Assembly (NCBI RefSeq): GCF_000002425.4
Contig: NC_037254.1
Span: 10,191,411 to 10,255,410, forward strand
Source of the DNA: Physcomitrium patens
Lineage: Eukaryota; Streptophyta; Bryopsida; Funariales; Funariaceae
Length of the DNA stretch: 64,000 nt
Direction of reading: 5' to 3'
Shown one piece after another: positions 20,276 to 29,604 of this stretch (position 1 is its first letter; each line of letters begins with the position of its first letter). The notes beneath the pieces were generated by a model that ran no database searches, was not told the origin of the DNA, and was given only the letters and a program-made list of their open reading frames with translations. The position numbers and the translations under genes were made by a program.

Positions 20276-20687
20276 TGTCACGGACACAAAATACAGACTT
20301 GAAATCTAACAAGAAGTTCAAGAAGAAGTGGCAGAACTAGATTAAACAGATGAGTACAAGAACAACACCAGAAAGGTGAGCTAGAACTCCAAGAGATGTG
20401 TTGTCGAGACTGAAGAACCCTTCAGCCTCAACTCCTATATATACTACTGAATAGGAAGCTTCTCGAGCTACTTCCGCTAACTAGGACGCTTCTCTAACAA
20501 CTTCTACTAATTAGGAAACTTCTCGAGCAACTTCCTAGAATCTATCAGAATATTCTAGAACCTTCTAAGAGAATCTTTAGGGAATATTCTAAGAATCTTC
20601 TAGAACCTTCTAAAGGAATCTTTAGAGAATCTTTAGAGAATATTCTAGAAGAATATTCGAAGAATCTTCTAATGTATGTCCATGACA
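20276..20687 (-). repeat. 5' LTR (LTR-A, 412 bp)
   Basis: It is the upstream LTR for the minus-strand element, with TG...CA ends followed by the target duplication GCTTC at 20688-20692. U3 is rich in GAA/TTC triplets, and the TATA box and RNA start are at 20436-20443 and ~20412. Confidence 0.95.
20412..20660 (-). promoter_or_regulatory. LTR promoter: heat-shock-element-like arrays plus TATA box
   Basis: TATATATA on the minus strand at 20443-20436 is placed 31 nt before the putative start at 20412. Upstream, triplets alternate at exact 5-bp spacing: GAA 20548, TTC 20553, GAA 20558, TTC 20563; a second set GAA 20593, TTC 20598, GAA 20603, TTC 20608; and a third GAA 20638, TTC 20643, GAA 20648. 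Three or more alternating nGAAn units define a heat-shock element, so induction by heat-shock factors, as known for ONSEN of Arabidopsis, is plausible. Confidence 0.6.
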
Positions 20688-20692
20688 GCTTC

Positions 20693-21095
20693 CAAAGCTA
20701 AAATAATTTTGGATGAGAAACCCTAATCCCTAATAAGGCCTCAGATAGCCTCCTTGAAGCCCATTGGGTATGACATTTGACCAATAGGGATGAAGATCTT
20801 CACCCATTGCCTTCATCCAACCATACCTTACTTTCATCCTTTCCAATGAGCCTCCTAATACTTTAGACTTTCATCTTTAAACTCCAACCTTCTCTTAAGC
20901 TTTATATTAAATACCTAAATCCTACATAATATAAACACTATAATCAAAATGATTAAACTTCGAAATAAATTTTCTTATATCAACTTTCTTTAAATTTACT
21001 TACTAACCACTCTAATCTACATCAAAACTTACAAACATAATATATGTTTAAATTAATTTTAACATACTATAAGCAACTATAGTACAATACTATGA
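20693..21095. repeat. Dispersed repeat R1, right part
   Basis: This continues the R1 copy interrupted by the 14559-20687 element. It aligns in reverse complement with 58180-58700 (for example CCTAATCCCTAATA...GGCCTC and CCAATAGGGATGAAGAT). The right boundary near 21095 is set by the return of Gypsy gag-like sequence. Confidence 0.6.
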
Positions 21096-21895
21096 TCCTT
21101 GCTATAAAGATAAGAACTGGGTCTTTATTACTTTTTATTGATAATTTTTTCCAAACATGGCTGTAAACACTTTAAGGAATGAATTCAAATCATAAAGAAG
21201 TCACAAATTCTTTTTCATTAATTGTGCAAATGAAGAAAGAGTTCTTCTTGATTGAAGTACACCTATGAATCCGACTTGAATAAATCCATTGGAATATTGG
21301 AAGGGATGCAACCTTAGATAGAGCTTGACTTATTGCAGAAGTCCTCAAAATTTTGATCTTGTTCCATCAAACTTCTTAGGCATATTAATCCTTATTTCTA
21401 TCATAATTATAGAAGCAAAACTTCTTGGATTTGGTTGTGAGGTTAATCTACTTGCTTCTTTTAATTGCACAACTTCTTCCCACAGATTTTGAACTTCTTC
21501 CATGAGCGTAGGCATAGTACCTCCATTATTACACCATAGAAATATATGAGATTTCCACTCTTAGAGTATTAACAAGCTCATAAAGATCTGTAATAATTAC
21601 AAATCTATTTTCACTTCCACTAGGAGTAGCATCTATAATCTTTGCTTCCATAGACTACTCAAATAAATTCAAAAAGTTAAATTAGAAGAAGGTAATTTAC
21701 AACCTCTAATATCAAATGAAATTTTTTACAAAGAGAGATAATCTACTCTCTTTTAAGAAAAGATTAATATTAAAAAATAAGATTTTTAGTTTAAAGGTGG
21801 ATTGTCTGTAAACATCAAAATATAATAATAGAAGTGGGATAATCCATTCAATTCTAAAATAAGATTGAAATAGTAAGTTAGCACTCTTATCAAAC
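21096..21895 (-). pseudogene. Gypsy B gag 5' part, leader and decayed primer site
   Basis: The minus strand carries decayed gag N-terminal text near 21100-21660 (the FDGTRSKF-like region around 21370), then a leader with the repeated GGTAATCC-like motifs (21690-21860). At 21882-21893 lies the putative self-priming site, with plus strand CACTCTTATCAA, 2 nt from the LTR as in the intact element. Confidence 0.65.
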
Positions 21896-22437
21896 TATCA
21901 AAGACATTAATCTAGAAGAAAGAAAATCCTCAATATACTCTTGTGTTATTAAAAAGAACTATAAAATCACTCAAAGATGATATAATATTAAACTAAAATG
22001 GCTATTGCCAAAAATAAGAAGACTAGAAAGTCTTGAAATAAGAATAAAGACTAGAAAGGTGTTGACGAGAGTGAAGAAGGCTTCATTCTTACCTCCATAT
22101 ATACTTGTAACTAGGAGCTATGTGGCGATGTCCTATAGAACCTCCAAAACATGTTGACTTTACAAAACACATATCTTAACTTATAAGGTAAGTTTTTTAT
22201 ATATGTGCCACATAATTTGCGTGTTATCCAAGCTATCAATATGTGGTTAACTTGTTGATCAAGTTTCTAATCCACCAATCAACTACAAATACATGTAAAG
22301 TCAAAGTAGCATCTATGAAGCTTCTTAGAAGCTTACTTAGAAGATATTATGAAATTAATTTACTTTTATTTACTTTTCTTTACTTCTACTTAATCATATA
22401 GATATTTATTAAAATACCTATGTATATATCCATGAAA
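21896..22437 (-). repeat. LTR-B, 5' LTR of element B (542 bp)
   Basis: The plus-strand ends are TATCAAAGACA (21896) and GGATATACA-type sequence finishing CATGAAA at 22437; both are mutated from the TG...CA termini. The TATA box (plus-strand CATATATAC near 22105) lies ~30 nt before the putative start at 22073 (plus-strand TTGACGAGAGTG, 22062-22073). Confidence 0.7.
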
Positions 22438-22523
22438 TTTAGTCTCCTTTAGTATCTTATTTTTTCCCAAATTTAATAGAAAATTTGAGGTTTATATAAA
22501 TATAAGTGACTTTGCAAAAAAAA

Positions 22524-22566
<43 letters not shown>

Positions 22567-23709
22567 TAATGTGAGAATATAAATCAATAGCTTTTAAAAA
22601 TAAGAAATTAAATACAATCCAATTAAAGATGCTAATATATAAAAAAAATAAAAAAATAAAGTTATTTATTATTTTTCATTACTTTAACGTATAAAAGAAC
22701 TATTTAGAAAGTTAGAAGATAAAATTCTTTATATATAATATCTCTTAAAAATAATTCACTTCAAAAGTTGAAGCCTTTTTCAAAGAATTATAATAATATG
22801 ATGTTATTTTATTGAATATAGAGTTGATATATCCAAAACCAAAAAAAATAATCTTATATTAGATGCTTTGAATTTAAAATAAATAAATAAAAATAAAATA
22901 AAATCTCTATATTATCATAAATTTAAAAATCATAATATAAATTGATGAGTTTTTTCTTAAAAAAAGAATAAAAGAGGCATATAAATAAAATAAAGATATT
23001 TAAAATTTTATAAAAGCTTTTGCCTAAATCAAAGCTACAATAGACTAGAAAAAATTAATAAGAGTAACTTTATATCCAATACTTTATTCTAAGATTTATT
23101 AAGTTCAAATTCCAATTATTAGTTATTTCTTGTTAGAAGGCCTTAGGACGTCATTGCATAGTTTTTAGATTGGTATTGAAACTTGTAGCAAAAATAACAA
23201 TTATAATTGCCTATTCATTTACTTCTATTTGGTAAAATTTTCAAAATAATTAAAATAAAATTGAATGAAAATAAGTTGAATGTAATTAAATTAAAATTTA
23301 GATGAATTTCTATTAGATGAAAAATTTATTAAGGAATGAAATATTATTCAATGATAAAATATTATTCAATGATAAATTATTATTGATAGATAAATTTTTA
23401 TATATAAATAAAAATAATTAAATAATTAAAAATTTTATATGGATAAATTTTATTAAGTTTTGTTTTAATCAAATAAAAAAAAGAAATAATAGAATTAATA
23501 TAGTTGAATATTAAAATATAATGCAAGTAATTATTATTATAAGTTAAATTAAGTTCTTGAGTGAATTAGAATTAACCACCAATTAATAGGAGTTTATTCT
23601 ACCTTACAATATTTTAACAATAGATTTTTGTTGATGATTTTAGTTTCCTTAATTCTTATAGAATGAAAGAGATCTACATTATTTTCTATCTTTCTAAAAA
23701 TTTATCACA
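22438..23709. other. AT-rich intergenic sequence, poly(A) tract
   Basis: No reading frame or repeat of known type is evident. A run of 40 A lies at 22525-22564. Confidence 0.6.
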
Positions 23710-24244
23710 TGTTATAGACATCCATATTTATTCTAATAATTATCTAGATAATATAAATATATAGAAATAAGTAAAAATAGATAAATTTGATAATATCTTA
23801 TAGAGAAGCTTTTTAAAAGCTTTATAGATGCAGTTTCACCTTAATTTATATCTATAGGTAATTGGTAAGTTGAAAACTTGGTCAATAAGTTGGCTACGTG
23901 TTTTACATATTGATGACTTGTAGTACAAATTGGACATATGTTGCACATAAAGAAAACTTATCTTGCAAATTAAACATGTATTTTGTAAATTTGTCATGTA
24001 TTAGAGGTCCTATAGAATATTGCTATATAGTTTTTAGTTAAATAGTATATATAGAGGTAAGAGTAAGGTCTTTTTCACTCTTGTCAACTTCTTTTTTGTT
24101 TCTAGTCTAGTTTCAAGTATTTCTAGTTTTTTTGTTTTTTAACAATAATCTTTGCAGTTTCTTTTCAATATATTTTTTGATCTTCTTCTTTTAAAAAAAT
24201 ATCTTTTTTTTTATTTACATTTATATAGTTCTTATCTTTGATAT
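23710..24244 (+). repeat. LTR-B copy (decayed)
   Basis: It starts TGTTATAGACAT and ends ATCTTTGATA, corresponding to the termini of 21896-22437 in reverse. The TATA box (TATATAGAGG) and the TTTTTCACTCTTGTCAAC start region (~24070-24090) are recognisable. Confidence 0.65.
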
Positions 24245-24779
24245 TATAAATATATGAGTTGATCTACTTGAAAAGCAAGCCAAGTAGAAGCTTGCCTATA
24301 TTGTGGTAGAATCACAAGTGTCCTTATTGCCTCTAAAGAGGAAAGTGTGGGCTCCATCCAACCTCAATGTTAGAAGTTATTAAATAAAAGAAGATAAGAC
24401 GTGAGGGCAATTCCAAAGAAAGTCATCTCTTTATTGGCAATTTTCAAAGGCTGTACCTCCAAGTTTGGTGTTTTGTTGAAAGAAATTATTTTTTGTGTAA
24501 ATTTATATTTGCATGCTTAACTTAACTACTACTTCTCCTTTGAAGCAAATCTTTTGTATTACATTGGCATGATTGTTGTAAGTCTATAGATACCATGCTA
24601 TACACATGGCCATCTTGTTGGCCAAATTTCCAACCTATCAATCACTTACAAACACATATAAAGTCAAATTTGTGCCTATGAAGTTTCAAAGAAGTTTTTT
24701 TATAAGATATTATCAAATCTTTCTACTTTTATTTCCTATCTAAATCATATTATCTAAATAATTATGTATGTCTATAATA
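24245..24779. repeat. Gypsy nucleocapsid scrap and inverted LTR-B fragment
   Basis: At 24265-24340 the plus strand resembles gag text around the first two knuckle cysteines (QVEACLYCG). From about 24560 to 24779 an LTR-B U3 portion lies in minus orientation, ending plus-strand ATGTCTATAATA. Confidence 0.5.
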
Positions 24780-26100
24780 GGAATGTAAAAAAACTAATAA
24801 AATATGTAAGTTGGAGAACAAGTAAGTTGGAAATAATTTACAAGTTCAATTTATAAATATTTCTATTAAAGAAATAATTTTTTTCCTTAGTTGGGTTGCA
24901 TTCTTCATTAGACTTATGTTGAATTACATTCTATATAGAGTATAGTGAAGTTTATTCAAGGATTTGCATCTAAATTCCAAATCCTTCAATTATATATAAT
25001 ATATCTTCTAAAGTCTTTTAACAAAAATCCTTTGTAACTATTATAATTTAAAAAATAATATTTATAATTTCATATAGTTTATTTTTATTATAATTTATTT
25101 TCAAAATTATATCATTGGTAAAAAATATATATAAAAAAATAAAATATTAATTGGCTAAATTTTAGTTTATTTTATTTTTATAATAAATAGTTAATTTATA
25201 CATATTTTATTAAAAAATTATAAAATTTTATTATTATATTTCAACATAATAATTAAGAAAAAATATTTAATTAAGCTTTTTTTTAAAATACTATTTTGGT
25301 ATAAGATATTAAATAGGTTTATTTTATTTTAAATTATTTTTTTCAAAAGAGGGTGGTTGGGATACAAGGCTCGTCACTACATGTTGTAGAAATCTCTCAA
25401 CTCAATCAATTAGCTTGAGGCATCTTAACCATCAGATCTCCAGATTTAATCATGGCTGTTACATGGATTCTTGAAAACACTGAAGAGCTCAAGGGAAATA
25501 TGGGGGGGGGGGGGGGGGGGGAAGGGAGTAACTAGTCCTAAAACCATTGTTTTTTCCATCCTAAAACAAACACATATGTCAATTATTTTTTATTACTAAT
25601 GCTTGTTTCTTTGTATTAGATTTTAAAAATATTCTGCATTATTAATGTGTGGGATTAAAAAAGAATAAAAAAATACTATATAGGTAAAAATATTCAAGTG
25701 CCATTATTTTCACTAACACATGATATATAGAAGTGCATGCATGCTTATAGTTATTACAATGAAATAACTCAAATAACCTATTAACATCCTAAGTTGAAAG
25801 ATACAATGATAAAAGTACCTTTGATAGCCATTGTTCCCACCACCACTGCCAAGTGAAATCTGCTCAATCATATACAACATAGCACACAATGCTCTCTATT
25901 TATTTGTTTCTTTTTTATTTGGCCTCCTTGTCCTAATCTTGTCTCAAGAGATAAACTCTCTTCTCTAAAGTTGCATAGATTTGCAAAAATACTTTTTGAT
26001 TATATTATGAAATTTTGGGAAAACCACTTGTTGGGAATTCAACCATCACTTTTGCTTCAAAGATTTATTTATTTATTTATTTATTTTGTCGTACATAACA
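24780..26100. other. AT-rich intergenic sequence with poly(G) tract
   Basis: No gene is seen. A run of 20 G occurs at 25502-25521 and an (ATTT)n microsatellite at about 26063-26086. Composition changes sharply at ~26115, where the gene island begins. Confidence 0.6.
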
Positions 26101-26321
26101 TCACTCAATGAAGTTAATCGTTCCCAACCTGCCCGCCCCTCTGGTTCCCCTACGTTCCCACCCTCCGTTCCCAGACATTGAATCGGCGGCTAAGATTGAA
26201 TCTGAGCGGAAGCTGCGATCCGACGGCCCACGATGGTGGAGCTAATCGATTGAGGTCGGAGGTTTCTGCTACACAATTCCACGAGGCCCGCTCAAGTTGT
26301 TGTCGAAGGGTTTCGTTGGTC

Positions 26322-26780
26322 ATGGGGACCAAGAAAGGCAAAAAGGCCGTGAAGGCTGGGGATACTGCGATGGAGGTGGACGCCGCGGAGGTGCAAGTGC
26401 AGCCAGAAGTGGTGATGAAGAAGGAGGAGAGAGTGGAGACGAAGGTGAAAGCCAAGAGCGAGATTGATGATATTTTTGGGCAGAAGAAGCGGAAGAAGGT
26501 GGAGGGTGATGATATCAAAGCGGTGCAAGTGGCGGCGAAGAAGAAAGAGAAGGATAACTCCGAAGCTGTGAGACTGAATTCAAAGGGGGAGCTTGTGAAG
26601 CCGAAGAAACCGAAGTCGGCGAAGCCAGTAGTTTCTGCAAAGAGTACGCCAGGGGTTCCAGCGTCGCGGAAGAGAACAGAGGATGGGTTTGTTGTGTACA
26701 GTGAGGAAGAATTAGGGTTTAACAGGAAGAATGCGGGTGGATCTGCGCTGTGCCCCTTCGATTGTGACTGCTGCTTCTAG
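26322..26780 (+). CDS. DUF1764-family protein (152 aa), intronless
   Basis: It is a single-exon frame from ATG 26322 (MGTKKGKKAV) to TAG 26780. The protein is strongly basic and Lys-rich. It has the two hallmarks I associate with the eukaryotic DUF1764 family: an internal SEIDDIFGQKKRKK motif at residues 46-59 and a C-terminal block EDGFVVYSEEELGFN...ALCPFDCDCCF ending exactly at the stop. The function of the family is unknown to me; the Lys-rich stretches suggest a nuclear or nucleolar location (inference). The frame is open upstream to 26178, but that extension is not Lys-rich and family members start close to the MxKK motif, so 26322 is preferred. The frame is intact and higher in GC than the surrounding repeats. 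Confidence 0.85.
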   Translation: MGTKKGKKAVKAGDTAMEVDAAEVQVQPEVVMKKEERVETKVKAKSEIDDIFGQKKRKKVEGDDIKAVQVAAKKKEKDNSEAVRLNSKGELVKPKKPKSAKPVVSAKSTPGVPASRKRTEDGFVVYSEEELGFNRKNAGGSALCPFDCDCCF

Positions 26781-27321
26781 TGCTCCTAGAATTTTAGTGA
26801 TTAGTTCGTAGCGCATTGATGCTGCCTCCCGCTAGCATCAGTATTGTTAGTGAGTACTCTGCCTCCAATATTCGGACGTTGTGCTGTTCTAGTTGTTGTG
26901 TTAGTCTTAACAGATGCATTGCGTTTCATGTGGCAAATAAGTGGGACTAAACGTACAGATAACCATCAACAGAACCATGTCGTAGTCTGAATTTCAACAG
27001 CCTGTCCTACCACTTTTTGACACTCGATGAAGGTTATGTATATGCCATGGTCGAGGATGTTTGATTGAGTGCCAGAAGAGTACTTAATCCAATCTTAGAT
27101 CTTTCACGATGATATGCGTGTGTATCCTCACGAACATCGAGTCATTCTCCTCTCCCCCCTCATGCGTGTCGGTTATTTGTTGTGGGGATTGGTCTTTCTC
27201 AAACGCAGACCAAGCTCTCAAACGCACACTCGCTAATACCGGATTCGAAACACGAATTAGAGGATCACCTGCAGAAATGCTGACCGAACTAAACAATGAA
27301 CAATGATTCTCTCACCGCTAC
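26781..27321. other. Probable 3' untranslated and intergenic DNA of the gene island
   Basis: Composition stays gene-like but no convincing coding sequence is visible. A 65-codon frame at 27109-27306 has no recognisable similarity. Confidence 0.4.
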
Positions 27322-27741
27322 ATGGGAATGAACTGGCCGTTGTCAAGTTCCAAAACTTTCAAACTCTCAGATTTTGCGTTGCTTAGCAGGGATTTGAAGG
27401 GAGTGGAATTGACACTGGAGCAGCGAGATAGAGAGGATGAGGGTGAGTTTGAGAGTGAGAAGAAGGCCAGGCTGCAGAAGATGGAGTTAGTTGTCAAAGC
27501 CGCGGGGCCACCGCCGCCTCTTCAGATGACTCCCAAACCGCCTCATACCCGTTCATCAGACACAAGCATAAACGCTCTCCATCTACTTCATCCACTTGTA
27601 GATCCCTTTCATGCCCGGAACATCTGCAGTGTCTTCAGTGAAGCGTTGCATCATTCACCACAGCATGCTGATTCCCAGGAGATCATGTGTGGAATTAACC
27701 ACGTTCTGTTTCCAAGGGGGTCGAAACATGTGCTTCTTTGA
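27322..27741 (+). CDS. Hypothetical ORF (139 codons), doubtful
   Basis: An ATG frame with a charged N-terminal half (LEQRDREDEGEFESEKKARL), a Pro-rich centre (PPPPLQMTPKPP) and no domain that I recognise. It sits between the DUF1764 gene and the Misato gene in sequence of gene-like composition. It could be an exon of an unrecognised gene, a fragment of an old gene or chance. No splice structure or homology supports it from sequence alone. Confidence 0.2.
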   Translation: MGMNWPLSSSKTFKLSDFALLSRDLKGVELTLEQRDREDEGEFESEKKARLQKMELVVKAAGPPPPLQMTPKPPHTRSSDTSINALHLLHPLVDPFHARNICSVFSEALHHSPQHADSQEIMCGINHVLFPRGSKHVLL

Positions 27742-29604
27742 CGTTCACCTGGTATGGAACCTGAGGAACAAAGTTTTTACCATGTGAAATCCATCCGTCT
27801 GAAAGGGAAATGTTCCGACAGCTGCACCAATTTTTTCTCAATGGCGAGATGTTTCAGGAATCAAATTGCTCTGTTCCTCTTCTCTCCGTCCAGATTCACA
27901 ATTGCAAATGCATGGTACTGATGTGCGAAGAAATCCTGTAGAATCCATTGGCAAGGTGTCCCTTCAATCTTTCATTGGCAATCTTAGACTGCATCCACGC
28001 TAATAGTGTCAAATATCTGCAGTTACAGTTTCCACAATGGACAGTAAAAAGGGAGGTGACTCATATGGGGACACCTATGTTTGTGAACAAAAGTTACATG
28101 TCATGATTTGACATACAGTTTGGTCACTTAACAATCGCTTCTGCTTTCTGGGCACAACTTTGTGGTCTCTGAATGGCGGTTGAAGAAATTATCGCTCATT
28201 TATCGAGAATGACCAAATTCCCAATAATGCCATTTATAATGTTAGTGTGAGTTACAAAAGCAAAGGCACTATGGGTTCCAAAGTCAAATGAATGCATGAG
28301 TACCATGCTATTGGAACCAGTGGGCTGTGTGTAAATGTTAGATTAACCTTAGTAAGAGTACTACAAAAACCAAAAATCTTACCAAAGTATCACATGTGAT
28401 AAATGCTCATGTTTTATACACAACACATACATGGTATTGAAAACTTAGTACATAAAACAAGAAATCTTTCTATCCAAAAATCTTTCTCTGCACATCTATT
28501 TCCACAAAAAATGTATTGATTACTTGTGCTAAGCCAAACAAACATGCACAAGTAGTACAAGGTAAAATTATCTTAGTTGTATGTGTTAGACGTTATCTTT
28601 GCTAATGATGTAATGAAGTGGGTAAGGTGCACGGACTGCTGTGTGAGACAAACATCATGTCCTATGCTCGATCGCCACTCCAACAATTATACACCAGGTC
28701 TCAAGAATTTACACTGCCCTCCACTACAGTAGCTTCATTCCCTAGCCACGGACAACGGAAGCATAACTCAGAATCTCACCTTCCAGAGCAAATGCATTCA
28801 TCAATAACTCTCACAAACAACATAAAAAACTCTCTTCAACCAAGCCTAATAAGATTTGCAAGTCTGAAATTATTTTTGTGCACATATATATGTATGTATG
28901 TATGCATGCATGCTTGGAAAAATAAAATGAAATGAAATCATCAAAACCAACGACTTGATATAAACACGAACTGGCACATGCGCACCTTCCAAGCGTCAGG
29001 CCCTTAAGACCCTGCGAAGACTGCTTGCGCCATGGCCAAAAATTCGCCTCCGCTTATACGAAAGCGGTGATGAATGACCAGGAATGAGAAATAGGACGAA
29101 GAAGAAACGTATTAGTGCATCTCGATGAAGATAAGGTGAAAAATCGAGCTATCACAAAAGTTCGGGTGCTTTCACCACGTAGATGAATTCTCTGCACACT
29201 AAATAAACACATGGCGCTCGCTTACTCAAAAATTCCAGTGGAGCACTACTAGGACAAATTGAAGAGTAGTGATCACCGCTTGCTTGGTCGGTTCTGATTC
29301 GTGGTACTGGAAAACTATTTTCCAAAAATGTTACAGCACAAAACTAAAGAAGAGTATTAACTGGGCCAAAAATATCATGCGATTCCCATTGAGATTCAAA
29401 GTCACACTTGGCAGTTCTTCAGAAGTCGTGAGAACCGGAAATCGCATACAGTGGCTTCCCATGCTTTACCTGTTGAAAGGTACGCGTAAATACCATCATC
29501 GTTTAAGCCAGTTGTAGTCACTGCAACTTCACTGCAACTTCACTGCAACCTTAATTATATGGAGATGCCATGAGATCATTGAAGCTGGGAAAACATTGGT
29601 ATGC
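27742..29604. other. Intergenic DNA and 3' flank of the Misato gene
   Basis: No reading frame of note. The part next to 29605 is likely the 3' UTR of the minus-strand gene. A short TATG/CATG microsatellite lies near 28887-28912. Confidence 0.5.

Larger units (their letters stand above)
14559..20687 (-). mobile_element. Near-intact Tcn1-like chromodomain Gypsy retrotransposon (6.1 kb)
   Basis: It is bounded by two 412-bp LTRs and a perfect 5-bp target duplication GCTTC (14554-14558 and 20688-20692). By eye the LTRs differ at only four positions, all transitions, so the insertion is recent. On the minus strand the order is 5' LTR, a 12-nt site complementary to the RNA 5' end, a leader with four short repeats, gag (333 codons), pol in the -1 frame (protease, RT, RNase H, integrase, chromodomain), ORF3, a polypurine tract and the 3' LTR. 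Only two in-frame TGA codons interrupt the coding regions, one in pol and one in ORF3. The lineage (Tcn1-like chromovirus, as reported from mosses) is my inference from the protein sequence. Confidence 0.93.

Noticed and set aside
28618..28935. 105-codon frame in the intergenic region
   Set aside because: No similarity, low-complexity end (microsatellite), and no splice or composition support.
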